NCBI RefSeq assembly: GCF_004803895.1
Contig: NZ_CP021978.1
Span: 8,804,001-8,868,000 of the forward strand
Length of the DNA stretch: 64,000 bases
From: Streptomyces hawaiiensis
GTDB taxonomy: Bacteria > Actinomycetota > Actinomycetes > Streptomycetales > Streptomycetaceae
Reading direction: 5' to 3'
Shown: piece after piece, positions 1 through 9,400 of the stretch
How positions within the stretch are numbered: the first letter of the stretch is position 1
Layout: each line of letters opens with the position of its first letter
Position numbers and translations under genes: made by a program
Notes under the pieces: generated by a model
What the model saw: the letters and a program-made list of their open reading frames with translations, nothing else
Told to the model about the DNA's origin: nothing
Database searches by the model: none

Positions 1-2
1 AC

Positions 3-113
3 GTCGGCAGCGTCCTCGCTGGCGTGCTCTCCGTGGCCGGCGCACCCGAACAGCGTGCCCAACTCGACCGCATGCTCACCATCGTCGTCGACGGGCTAAG
101 GCCGCGTCGCTGA
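3..113 (+). CDS. C-terminal end of a TetR-family-like regulator (partial, runs off the left edge)
   Basis: The first 36 codons are open from the window edge and end in TGA at 111-113. The peptide is helical, and its ending (LTIVVDGLRPRR) resembles the last helix of TetR-type ligand-binding domains, which often close with a hydrophobic helix and a short basic tail. The DNA-binding domain would lie outside the window, so the assignment rests on the C-terminus only. Confidence 0.4.
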   Translation, partial: VGSVLAGVLSVAGAPEQRAQLDRMLTIVVDGLRPRR

Positions 114-413
114 CCTCGAGTGCGCAGTGTCGTCACGGTGATGACCGCGGGCCGCTGCCGGTGCCGGTGAAGCAACCGTCGAAGACGTCGTCTCATTTGG
201 TGAGGCGGCGGCAGCAGATCTAGGCGGAGGCAATGCTGGCGGAGGCCAGGAAGTGGACGGCCGGCCGCTCGTATGGAACGAGGCCCCAGGCCCGCGCCGA
301 CATGGGGCCTCACCACGCAACGAGGCGGGGCCGGCGCAGGTCAAGTGGCGCGCGCCGGTCACACTCGCCCCACACATTTCACCTGGTCAAGCAAGTGGGC
401 AACCTGATCACGC
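114..413. other. No convincing gene
   Basis: This stretch separates the regulator end from the left inverted repeat of the IS5-type element. Open frames here are short, cross each other and resemble no family I know. The element's left end abuts the right edge. Confidence 0.5.
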
Positions 414-441
414 CTAGGCCGTGTTTTAGGTTCTGATTCCT

Positions 442-1335
442 GTGCGCGCCCTGCACGGTGATGATCAAGATGTGGGGCGAGGGGATCTTTCTGATGAGCA
501 GTGGTCGGTGCTGGAGTCGTTGCTGCCTGCGGTGGGCATAAGTCGCAGGTGGCCTGGCTGTCGGCGGCTGGTAAACGGTGTGCGGTGGCGGGTTCGGACC
601 GGAGTTCCTTGGCGGGATCTGCCGTTCGAGTACGGACCGTGGCAGACGGTGTATGGACTGTTCCGGAGATGGCAGCGTCGGGGTGTGTGGGCCCGGCTGT
701 TGACGTTGTTGCAGGCGAGGGCTGATGCGGCCGGGCTGATCTTCTGGGAGGTCAACGTCGACTCCATCATCTGCCGGGCACAACAGCATGCTGCCGGTGC
801 CCGCCGGCGCGGTGCTGTGCAGAAGGAACCGCCGGGCGGAGTGAGCGCCGAACCTGAAGACCATGGACTGGGCAGGTCGCGAGGCGGGTTCACCACGAAG
901 ATTCATCTGGCGTGTGAGCACGGACAGAAGCCGTTGTCGCTGCTGATCACCGCCGGGCAGCGCGGGACAGTCCGCAGTTCGAGCCGGTCCTGAACGCGAT
1001 CGGTGTGCCCCGGCTTGGTGTCGGCCGGCCGAGAAGCCGCCCGCTGCGGGTGCGAGGCGATAAGGCGTACTCTTCACGCGCGAATCGCGCCTACCTGCGC
1101 AGACGTGGCATCAGGTGCACGATTCCTGAGCCGGTCGGTCAGGTCCGCAACCGCAGGCGTCGCGGCCGTGGCGGTTGGCCGTCCGCCCGTCTTCGACCGC
1201 GAGGACTACAAGGCCCGGCATGCGGTCGAATGCGGGATCAGCCGTCTCAAGCAGCACCGGGCCGTGGCGACCCGGTTCGACAAACTTGCGGTTCGGTTCG
1301 AGGCGACGGTTCAGGTCGCGGCGATTTATCAGTAG
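442..1335 (+). pseudogene. IS5-family transposase, two frameshifts
   Basis: The N-terminal part (LSDEQWSVLESLLP, WRDLPFEYGPWQTVYGLFRRW, then VNVDSIICRAQQHAAGARR) is a typical IS5 transposase with the first DDE aspartate in the VDS segment. The frame is lost near 965-975 by loss of one base (a TGA follows at 991). It continues one frame over as RPLRVRGDKAYSSRANRAYLRRRG, containing the second aspartate. A second shift near 1170-1180 returns to the first frame for FDREDYKARHAVECGISRLKQHR and the C-terminal end at 1335. With two frameshifts the copy should be inactive unless another copy acts in trans. Confidence 0.8.
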
Positions 1336-1520
1336 CTGTGAACCCTCAGTCTGCCGTCGTGCGGATGCCCCAGCAGGAAAGGACGGGCCTGCGGTCATTA
1401 CGGAGGAACAGCGCGTTCCCTGGCATTGGCGCGGGGCGGTGTGTATGGGGTTGCACCTTCCGTAGCGGCATGTGGTCCGGTGGACTTACGTCCCGGTCCC
1501 TTGAGGAAAGGTCCTTGCTC

Positions 1521-2432
1521 ATGCATTCGCCGTTCATGCCACCTCGCCAGGTCAAGATCGGTGACGCGGCGGCCTTCGCCGGCACCACGCCGCGGGCGAT
1601 TCGCCATTACCACGAGATCAGCCTGCTTCCCGAGCCTGAGCGGGGCGGCGATGACCGCCGCCGCTACGGGTACGAGGACATGATCCGCCTGCTGTGGATT
1701 CGCAAGATGGCCGACGCCGGGATCGCCCTGGACGACATCCGTGACGCCTTTACCACCGGCACGGCTTCCGCCGGTGCGGACAGCGGAGACGGTATCGCGG
1801 GCATCCTGGAGCGGCTGGAGGAAACCCTCGCCGAGCAGGAGGCGGAATTGCGGCGGCAGCGGACCGCCGTGCAGCGGATGCGCACCGAAGGCAGCCGGAT
1901 GGGCCTGCTCTCCGACTTCGTCACCGAACGCCTCAAGAGCCTGCCTGAGGGCTCCCTGCGTCAGGCGGACCTGGACAGTCTGCTGGTCACTGAGCGGATC
2001 TTCGGCCCGCTCGGCGCGGCCATCCAGGCCACCCGCTTCGTCGTCCTGGCCACGCATCCCACTCTGCGGGAGGATTCCGACCGCATCGATGACGCCGAAG
2101 AGGCACTCGATGACAGCGTCGCCGTCGATGATCCACGGGTGGCTCAAGTGGCCGTCGCGCGGCACGCCTTCGAAAGCGCCCTGCAGGCCGTCATCGAGGA
2201 GTCCGGCCTAGGGAAAGACGACGATGCCCTCTTCGACGCCTGGGACACTTTGCACCCTGCTACCGCCGATGACGGCGAGGACGAGGCCGACCTCAGCTCT
2301 GGCAGGCGGGAGGCTGACTCCATGAGCGTGCTCGAAGCCACCGGCAAGATGCCCTACGACTTCTCCCCAGCCCGCCTGCGCTGTATGGAACTGGCCGAAG
2401 AACTATCCGCCCAAGAGCCACCCGCTACCTAA
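1521..2432 (+). CDS. MerR-family transcriptional regulator carried inside an IS5-type element
   Basis: The 303-residue product has a MerR winged helix-turn-helix at about residues 10-80 (VKIGDAAAFAGTTPRAIRHY, then RRRYGYEDMIRLLWIRKMADAGIALDDIRDAF). A coiled segment rich in Glu, Gln and Arg follows at about 95-130, then an acidic helical C-terminal domain with no visible metal-binding cysteine cluster. The ATG at 1521 follows a GAGGAAAGG-like ribosome site at 1503-1511. The TAA stop at 2430-2432 lies inside the right terminal repeat of the surrounding element. MerR proteins usually act as dimers on promoters with long spacers. The effector is unknown and no adjacent target gene survives. Confidence 0.85.
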   Translation: MHSPFMPPRQVKIGDAAAFAGTTPRAIRHYHEISLLPEPERGGDDRRRYGYEDMIRLLWIRKMADAGIALDDIRDAFTTGTASAGADSGDGIAGILERLEETLAEQEAELRRQRTAVQRMRTEGSRMGLLSDFVTERLKSLPEGSLRQADLDSLLVTERIFGPLGAAIQATRFVVLATHPTLREDSDRIDDAEEALDDSVAVDDPRVAQVAVARHAFESALQAVIEESGLGKDDDALFDAWDTLHPATADDGEDEADLSSGRREADSMSVLEATGKMPYDFSPARLRCMELAEELSAQEPPAT

Positions 2433-2449
2433 AACACGGCCTAGACGGG

Positions 2450-2690
2450 TACGCAGGTGAGGGCCGCTACGAGAACGGCGATCCTGCTTCGGCGGAGATC
2501 GCTCTGCGGGTTGCCTCTCACTTCCGGGCCCAGCACGGGATCACTGTGGAGTGCTTCTTCACGGAGGCGCAGCAGAAGTCGTTCGATCGGCTACATCAGG
2601 TCGTCGAGCAGTATCGGGCCAGCGGTGTGCTGGCGCATGGGTGTGCCGCTGAGTTTCGAGAACGCGTGTCGGTCAGCGCCGTGAACGCCT
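2450..2690 (+). pseudogene. Remnant of an unidentified gene between two insertion sequences
   Basis: An open frame running from the right end of the IS5-type element towards the IS21 left end encodes a peptide including RYENGDPASAEIALRVASHF and ECFFTEAQQKSFDRLHQVVE. It looks like real helical protein rather than out-of-frame shadow. I do not recognise the family. Both ends appear to be cut by mobile elements, so this is best read as an internal piece of a destroyed gene. Confidence 0.3.
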
Positions 2691-2783
2691 CGGGTTGCCG
2701 GGTACGAGTGTCGGTGAGTTTTGGCAACACCGGGGGGCTTGCGGTGGGAGCATGGGCATGCTCCGTGCTGCGAGGAGGCGTCG

Positions 2784-3962
2784 ATGGCGCCGAAGTCCAA
2801 GGTCGAGCTGTACGCGGCGATCCGCAGGGACTGCCGTGCCGGGATGTCGAAGCGTGCCGTGATGCGCAAGTACGGCGTCGGCCACCCGACGGTGCAGAAC
2901 GCTTTGGAGTCGGCCTGGCCCCGGCCGCGCAAGAAGCTGCCGCCGCGGCCGACCCGCCTGGACCCGTACAAACCGGTGATCGACCAGATGCTGCGGGCCG
3001 ATTTGGACGCCCCGCGCAAGCAGCGGCATACCGCGAAGCGTGTCTTCGACCGGCTGCTTGAGGAGCGTCAGGCCCACGGCGTCTCCTACGGCATGGTCCG
3101 CGATTACGTCGCAGTGCGCCGGGGCGAGATCCGCGCGATGGCCGGCCGTGGTCCCGTCGAGGCGTTCGTACCGCAGTCGCACCGCCCAGGTGTCGAAGCG
3201 GAGGTCGATTTCGGGGATGTGACGGTGCGTCTGGCCGGGCAGATGGTGACCTGTTACCTGTTCAGCTTCCGCCTGTCGTATTCGGGCAAGGCAGTGCACC
3301 GGATCTTCGCGTCCGGCGGACAGGAGGCGTTCTTCGAGGGCCACGTGCACGCCCTCAGAGTCCTGGGCGGGGCGCCGACCGGCAAGGTCCGCTACGACAA
3401 CTTGAAGGCCGCGGTCTCCAAGGTGATCGGTTTCGCCCGGGAAAGACGGGAGATCGAGCGGTGGCTCGCCTTCCGCGAGCACTACGGCCTGGACAGTTTC
3501 TACTGCCGTCCCGGCCTGGCCGGCGCCCACGAGAAGGGCGGAGTGGAAGGGGATGTCGGCTACTTCCGCCGCAACCACCTCGTGCCGGTGCCGGAGGTGG
3601 ACTCGTTAGCGGAGCTGAACCTGCTCGTCGAGCAATGGGACGAGCATGACGATGCCCGCCGTATTCGGATGCGGCCCCGCACCGTGGGCGAGTACTTCGC
3701 CGTCGAACAGCCCCTTCTGAAGGCGCTGCCGGACGAGCCATTCGACACCAGCCGCACCTTCGCCCTGCGGGTGGACCGGCACAGCCGAATCTCGGTCCGC
3801 ACCAACTGCTACTCGGTGCCGGTCCGCTTCATCGGCCGCCGGGTGCGGGCCGTGCTGCACGCCAACGAGCTGGGCGTCTACGACGGCAGCACAGAGATAG
3901 CCCGGCACGAGCGGCTGATCGCCAAGGGCGGAGAACGACTGGTGCTGGACCGTTTCCAGTGA
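2784..3962 (+). pseudogene. istA: IS21-family transposase IstA, C-terminally truncated
   Basis: The 392-residue product starts at an ATG preceded by GAGGAGGC. It carries an N-terminal HTH (residues about 20-45, MSKRAVMRKYGVGHPTVQNA) and the integrase-like catalytic core with EAEVDFGDVTV (first Asp), GGAPTGKVRYDNLKAAV (second Asp) and AHEKGGVEGDVGYFRRN (Glu), followed by the C-terminal beta domain (SVRTNCYSVPVRFIGRRV). IstA proteins are normally longer and are followed directly by istB. Here the frame stops at 3962 and no istB follows, so the element is deleted on its right side. The left end is probably the TGTCGGTGAGTTTTGGCAAC segment near 2708. Confidence 0.85.
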
Positions 3963-4019
3963 ATCGGAGGGGTGTGACAACGGCGCTTGCCAGCTCTCGC
4001 TGTTGCCGTGTGCCTGTAG

Positions 4020-4510
4020 TTCGGTCGCTTCAGTCGCTGTACTCGGCATAGAGCAGCGACTGAACGGCCAGCGACCGGGCGATCCTTCGGTCGCTGGCCG
4101 TTCAAGCGGGTAGAGCTGCAGGTCAGCGGCTTCTTCGAGGGTGGAAAGCGACTCAAGCGACTCGGACTCGGCATATATGGGCTTCAGAGAGTGTGTGCGT
4201 GTGCGTGATATATGGAGAGCTTCAGTCGCTTCAGTCGCTGTTCAGGCTTCAGGCTCTGCTTGACCTGGCCTTTTGCCGCGATAAGTCGACAGCTACCGAA
4301 CCAGCGTGGGTCGCTGCGCCTCCCACTCGGTCGCTGGTCGCCCGCTCGCCGGTCGCATCATCGACGCGGTGTCACCGTTGTTCCGCATGTGCTCCACGAC
4401 CCCACGCGCCCCGTTCGCTAGTCTGTGTCCGTCGTTGAGTCGCTTCGGTCGCTGATAGGGGGTACAGATGCCTGCTGAGCTGCAGTCTTTCCGCAGCGAC
4501 TCAAGGGATC
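4020..4510. repeat. Iteron-like repeats (AGTCGCTTCAGTCGCT type) upstream of and into the Prim-Pol gene
   Basis: The motif (A/G)GTCGCTT(C/G)(A/G)GTCGCT and its half-units recur in both orientations. Paired units are seen at 4021-4038, 4145-4162 (reverse), 4220-4239 and 4437-4453. Single units are seen near 4053-4064, 4305-4345 and 4493-4505. A 15-bp perfect inverted repeat built on the same core lies at 4062-4076 and 4089-4103 with a 12-base loop. Repeat arrays just upstream of a replication initiator gene are characteristic of plasmid or integrative-element origins. A role as origin or autoregulatory site is inferred. Confidence 0.65.
4062..4103. repeat. Perfect 15-bp hairpin within the iteron region
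   Basis: GAACGGCCAGCGACC at 4062-4076 is exactly complementary to 4089-4103, separated by 12 bases. The stem contains the same AGCGAC core as the surrounding repeats. It could be a replication-initiator site or a terminator for the region to the left. No T-run follows. Confidence 0.6.
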
Positions 4511-5025
4511 CTGCTATCCCTGCTTCTTCAGTCGTTCCGCCCCTTGCCCTCGCACAGGCGTGCGCCCGCCGAGGCTGGCCCGTCCACCCCCTCGCCCCAG
4601 GCCGTAAGACACCAGCTGCGAACTGCAGCGACTGCCGTGCCAGCTCCCATGCACCGGCCAACTGCCCCTGCGTCCGCGCAGGCCGCTGGTGTCACAGCTT
4701 CCACGCGGCCACCCTGAACCAGGACCGCATCCAGCAGTGGTGGGGGCAGCACCCGGAGTTCGGCATCGGCGTCTCCTGCGGCCCGGCCGGGCTGGTGGTC
4801 ATCGACATCGACGCCCACGGCACCGAACCCCCGGCGCGCGACAGGATCCCGCCCGGCATTCCCATCGGTGACCAGGTCGACCTCGCAGGCCTCGCCAACG
4901 GATTCCACACACTCGCCGTCCTCGCCGCCCTTCGAGGCCAGCAGAGCCCGGCCGATGACACCACGACCCTGCGCGTGCGCACGCCCTCCGGGGGCCTGCA
5001 CGTGTGGGGCCGATTCTCTGCATGA
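4468..5025 (+). pseudogene. Bifunctional DNA primase/polymerase (Prim-Pol) replication protein, truncated
   Basis: The 185-residue product begins at an ATG after an AGGGGG ribosome site. It shows the Prim-Pol N-terminal signature: ARRGWPVHPLAPGRKTPA, a Cys/His cluster (NCSDC, NCPC, WCHSFH) that could bind zinc, a QWWGQHPEFGIGVSCGPAGL stretch, and the catalytic VVIDIDAHG (D-x-D). It then runs through GLANGFHTLAVLAALRGQ and LRVRTPSGGLHVW, where homology stops abruptly and a TGA follows. In actinomycete plasmids and integrative conjugative elements such proteins initiate replication and are usually longer. Homology is lost at the junction with a reversed carboxylesterase fragment, so it should be non-functional. 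Confidence 0.75.
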
Positions 5026-5035
5026 GCACTACTTG

Positions 5036-5368
5036 TCACTTCGCCGTAGCTTCGGGAGGGCAGGGCCTACTCGGGCCCGGCTCCGGTGTCCACACGTTCA
5101 GATTGAGGCAGTCGTCGCCCGGCACCACCGGGTCGGACAGGTACTGCGCGAAGGCGTCCGAGTACGCCGGTTTGGGCGGCGTCGGCCCGAATGCGCCGGC
5201 GTCCCGGACCCCGTCCCAGGGTGCGGGCGGCTCCGGGGGCCGGACCCGGCGGCGTCCGAAGGGCGGGGCCGCGTAGGGGACGCCCCGGAAGACCACCACG
5301 CCGTCCTCGTATCGGCCGCGTACTGCCCCATGGGGGGTCCGGACCACCGGGTCCGCTGCTGCCGTCAT
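5036..5368 (-). pseudogene. Type B carboxylesterase, N-terminal fragment
   Basis: The minus-strand frame starts at ATG 5366-5368 (MTAAADPVVRTPHGAVRGRY). It shows the conserved N-terminal features FRGVPYAAPP and SDPVVPGDDCLNLNVWTPEP of the alpha/beta-hydrolase carboxylesterase family (about 500 residues). It ends after about 110 residues, before the GESAGG nucleophile region. The break coincides with the truncated end of the Prim-Pol gene, so a deletion probably joined two incomplete genes tail to tail. Confidence 0.75.
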
Positions 5369-5512
5369 CCGCCCACCAGCCTCCCGTGCCGCCTCCTGCA
5401 CGTGCCCGCACGGCGCGCCCGTGCACCGTGCACATCAGAGCACCACAAAGGGCCCCTATTCCGGCAGCTTGGGTTCTAACGGTCATCGCAACACCCGACC
5501 TCCGGGGACACG

Positions 5513-5910
5513 ATGGCCTTCGAGATCCGCAATCGCCGCTTGTCACAGGGACGCAAGAAGCTGGTCCGTGAGCGGGAGGAATACTTCCGGCTCATGGATC
5601 AAGGGGTAAGCAGCCGCGAGGCATGCCGGATCGTCGGCATCAACCGGCGTACCGCCAAGCGGTGGCGCAACGGCAGGACGGACACAAAGAAGAGACCCGC
5701 TCAGTCCGCAAACAGAATGCGGGCCGAGCGGGTTCCTTCTGCCTCCCGGCATCTGACGCTGGAAGAGCGTCTCTACATCGCCGACCAGGTCTGGGCGAAA
5801 GTACCCGTGCGGAGGATTGCTGCGGACATGGGACCGCAGTCCGTCCACGATCAGCCGGAAGATACGCCGCAACCGCCACCCCGCCAACGGCCAGTTACGG
5901 TCCGTGTCCG
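5513..5910 (+). pseudogene. IS30-family transposase, N-terminal fragment with a frameshift
   Basis: The product begins MAFEIRNRRLSQGRKKLV and continues through the IS30 helix-turn-helix region (GVSSREACRIVGINRRTAKRW, then LTLEERLYIADQV, VPVRRIAADMG). Near 5830 one extra base breaks the frame. The next frame continues with SPSTISRKIRRNRHPANGQ, which is the second IS30 HTH. Homology then stops and no DDE catalytic domain remains. The fragment abuts the 3' end of the ankyrin gene, so the insertion may have trimmed that gene. Confidence 0.75.
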
Positions 5911-5987
5911 GTCGCGGGCGGGGAAGCGTGCGAAGAGAGGCCGGCACCCGGCGGCCGACTCTCCCGGTCGACTCGGGAGAGACGGCC

Positions 5988-6323
5988 TCAGCTCCCCGAC
6001 TGTGATCTTGCGGTCCATGCCTCGAACAACGCGCAGGCAAGCCAGTGACCGCTGACGAAAGCCATGTGGTGCGCGGATACTCCGCTGCCTCCCCCCGACT
6101 TGCGCTGCGGGTCAGCGCCATGAGCCAGCAGCAGTGCGGTGGCATCCACGTGCAGCGGCTTGCCGGTCTGCGTATGGCTGTCGATCTCCGCGTCGACCGC
6201 GGCATGCAGGAGGGTCAGCCCGTCGTGCTCCTCATGCACATCGGCCCCCGCCAGCAGCAACCGGTGAAGTTCCACGAGATTGCCGAGCTCGACGGCGCTG
6301 TGGGTGGGCGACAAGTCACTGTT
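5988..6323 (-). CDS. Ankyrin-repeat protein, putative immunity protein for the adjacent RHS toxin
   Basis: The product carries ankyrin-type repeats: THSAVELGNLVELHRLLLAGAD, then GLTLLHAAVD, and VDATALLLAHGADPQRKSGG. I chose the GTG at 6321-6323 (NSDLSPTHSAV) because an AGGGATGAG-like ribosome site precedes it. A longer start at 6380 would lie inside the hairpin behind the RHS gene. The gene is immediately downstream of the RHS toxin on the same strand, the usual place for an immunity gene. Ankyrin proteins are known among immunities of deaminase-type polymorphic toxins. The C-terminus next to the IS30 fragment may be altered. Specific neutralisation is inferred. Confidence 0.7.
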   Translation of the reverse strand, partial: NSDLSPTHSAVELGNLVELHRLLLAGADVHEEHDGLTLLHAAVDAEIDSHTQTGKPLHVDATALLLAHGADPQRKSGGGSGVSAHHMAFVSGHWLACALFEAWTARSQSGS

Positions 6324-6368
6324 CACAATCTCATCCCTGATGGACCGATGGCAATGGGCGGCACCCAA

Positions 6369-6408
6369 GTGTAGGGGCACCGGCCTATTTCGGCCGGTGC
6401 CCCTACAC
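6369..6408. terminator. Strong hairpin between the RHS toxin gene and its putative immunity gene
   Basis: A perfect 17-bp stem (GTGTAGGGGCACCGGCC at 6369-6385, complement at 6392-6408) encloses a 6-base loop. It sits about 10 bases after the RHS stop codon and upstream of the ankyrin gene. There is no clear T-run, which is common for actinomycete terminators. It may limit readthrough so that the immunity gene depends on its own promoter. Confidence 0.7.
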
Positions 6409-6417
6409 TATCTTCTT

Positions 6418-9400
6418 TCAGCTCGAAGTGGTCACCACGAGTCTTACGTTGGGGAAGTCCGATCGGAACTGAGAGATGACGCCGTCGCATGAACCGCAAA
6501 CCGGGAAGTCGGAGTGCAGTCGGACGGTGCCGGCCACGGAGTCCGAAGCCGGCCCCAACCTGTTCGCTCGGTAGTTCAGCATTTTGAACTCGGTATCGTG
6601 GAATCGGTTGTTGTCCGCGCCCGCAGGCCACCGTTTCGGAACGTAACGTTGCGGATTCCCATGCGATCCCACAGTCGGAACCATTCCGTCGCGGCTCTTG
6701 GCTCCACTGACAGCAGCAAGGGCCATCGGATCGATTCCCTCGATGTCCACTGTCGCTCCGGCTATATTAGTGTCTCCCTTGAATCTGCCGGTCTTGCGCA
6801 GTTCCTCGACGATATTTGCCGGGTCGATCTTCCTGATGTTGTCGGCGGAATTCCAGGCGGCAGCCACTCGATCGAACTGCTTGCCCAGCTTTCCGAAATC
6901 GCCGAACGGAAGGAGCCCTGCGATGCCGAGGCCGACGCCGATTCCATCACCCTCGTCGTAAGAACGACTGACATCGTAGGCATCGCAGCCGAGACCAGCT
7001 ACCGGAATCCAACTGCAGGCCGCAAGCACTACTTCCTGGAAAACGGAAGTGGGGGCTGCGTACGTCCCGCCGTAGGGTCCGGGCACGGGAGCAGGCCCTG
7101 GGCTTGGTGCTGGTGCCGGTGCGGCGCTGCTGGTGGTGGCGGTTCCGCCGCCGCCGCCTCCGCCGCCTCCGCCGCCCAGTCCATGGCCAGACCCGCTGGG
7201 AGACGGATTGACATTGGTCGGGTAGGCGGGGTCCACCGCGTCTTTGCCGACCTTGCCCGGCCGGCAGCGTCCGTTCCCCACCGGGTCATCGCACAGACCG
7301 GTCGGGTCGCTGCTCGTGGCGGGATGCTGGTTGGCGTAGGCATATCCGTTCAGGGACTGGTGCTCTTCCAGGGTGAGCAGCGGGTCGACACTGATGAACT
7401 GGCCGATCGAAGGGTCGTACTCACGAGCGCCGATGTGGGTCAGACCGGTTGCGTCGTCGACCGGCTTGCCCAGGAAAGCCTTATCGTCGGGCCAGGCGCT
7501 TGGCTTGGTGCCGCGGGTGGCCCCGAATGGCGTGGTGTAACGCTTCGTGACTGCGTACGTACTGGCGTCCAGGACAACGCTGGAAGTGCCGTGGTGGTCG
7601 GCGGCCAGGAAGCTGAGTTTTGTGCCCGTCGTACCCGGCACCGCTTTGCGTACGGCGATGGTCTGGCCGTTGGCCGTGTAGTAGCGGGTTCCGGTCAGCG
7701 TCTTCGTTGTGCCCTTGACTGTCAGGCGGACCTCGTTGCCGCCACCCAGGTAGAGCACGGTGTCGCCGTCGCCTTGAGCGCGCCGGACGAGCAGTTCACC
7801 GGACGCGTCGTAGAGATAGGAGGTCTCCTTCGTGCTCTCGACGAGCTTGGCCAGTTTGCCTTCGGAATTCCAGGCCAGCGTCTGCTGCGCCGTGGGGCCG
7901 GGACGGGAGGTCGTGTTGCCGTTGCCGTTGCCGTCGTAGGAGTAGCTGCTGGGGCGGGCGCCGGTGGTGACGTCCAGCGTGTGGGGTTTACCGTCCTTTG
8001 TCGTGTCGTCGTAGGTGTAGTGGGTGGTTTGGTCGCCGGCTGAGGTGTGCTTGGTCTCGGTCTTGCGCTGCCCCGCAGCGCTGTAGGTGTACGAGGTCCA
8101 GTAAGGGGCGGACCCATCGATGTTGGGCGTCGCCCGCCCCGTTGCCGCACAGTCCGCAGTCTTCGGCGTCCAGGACTCGGTCATGCGGCTGTAGCCGTCG
8201 TAGGCGAAGCACTGGTAGTCGGCCTTGGTGGTGCCGCCCTGGGTGGTGGCGTCGAAGATCGAGGTGACGTTCCCTGCGTCGTCCTGGGTGAACTTCAGTT
8301 CCTGTGGCATGTAGCCGTGCACGTCGTCGGTGACGTAGGAACGGGTGAGTCGGCGAGTGCCCGGCTCGTAGTCCCAGTTGAGATAGGCCTTCTTCGCCGT
8401 ACTCGTACCGTCCATGCCCAGGGTCAGCTGACGCAGGTCGCCCTGCGGGGAGAACGCCGCGCCCTGGAGGTAACCGGTGGTGCCGGTCGAACTGATCTGG
8501 TGGCCAGTCGAGTCGTACCTGTAGGAGACGGTCTCAGCGGGCAGTCCGGCGATGGCCGGGGAGGCGTACTGGCTGGTCGTGCCGTCCAGGTTGTAGCCGG
8601 TGGTGAACGACAGTGTCTTGGGAACGCCCGCCGTCACCAAGGGATCTGTGTCGGGCAGGAGCAGTTGGCTGCCGGTCACCTGGTACATCGCGTCGTACGA
8701 GGTGACCTTCTGGGTGTAGGCCTTTCCGGTCAAGCCGCTGTTATAACGGACAGAGCTGTCCGGCTGGCCCTTGGCCAGGGTGTCGAAGGTCCAGGCGGCG
8801 AGCTTGTTGGCGTCTGTCTTGGCGACCTGCCACGTGCCTGTCTTGCGGCCGAGGTCGTCGTATTCGTGGAGCAGCTTCTTGTTCGGGTCGTCGTTCGGGG
8901 TAGTGCTGACGATCTGGTCCAGGGCGTTGTACTCGGTGGTGCTCTTGCCCTTGTCCGGGTCGGTGGCCGTGACCTGGCGACCGAGCAGATCGTAGGTGTA
9001 GGACCACTTGCTCTGGTCGGGGCCTGTGATGGTCTTCTGCTGGCCTGCCGGTGTGTAGGCGTAGCTGGTCGTGGTGTGGTCGGTCCCCGTGGGCTGCGGA
9101 CCGCCGTACTCGCGACGCTCGGTCAGCTGCCCGAGGGCGTCGGTCACCGTGGCGGTTGCCTGGCCTCCGCTGGGGGCGCTGGTGCTGACCGTGTCACCCG
9201 TGTAGGACGTGGTGGTGGTCCAGCGGGTGGTGCCGTGTGCCTTGGTGACTGTCTTGATCGGGCGGTCGGCACCGTCGTAGGTGGTATCCGTCTGGAGCGG
9301 GGCCTGACCGGCGGAGGTCTCTACCGGTGTGGACGCCGGGGCTGAGGTGCTGTCCCAGATGTCGGACTGCTGACTGACCGCCAGACCCCGGGTGTCGTAG

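Larger units (their letters stand above)
414..2444. mobile_element. IS5-type element with perfect 18-bp terminal repeats enclosing a MerR gene
   Basis: Positions 414-431 (CTAGGCCGTGTTTTAGGT) are the exact reverse complement of 2427-2444. The outer CTAG on both sides is compatible with the TA or CTAG target preference of IS5/IS427-type elements, so the IS proper probably starts at GGCCGTG. Inside are a broken IS5 transposase gene and an intact MerR regulator whose stop codon lies within the right repeat. No end-like repeat is visible just after the transposase near 1335-1400, where an ordinary element of this group would finish. The element is about 2.0 kb, roughly twice the usual length. Confidence 0.75.

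Noticed and set aside
4062..4103. CRISPR-like repeat array in the iteron region
   Set aside because: The repeats vary in spacing and orientation and have no uniform spacers, so they fit iterons and not a CRISPR array.
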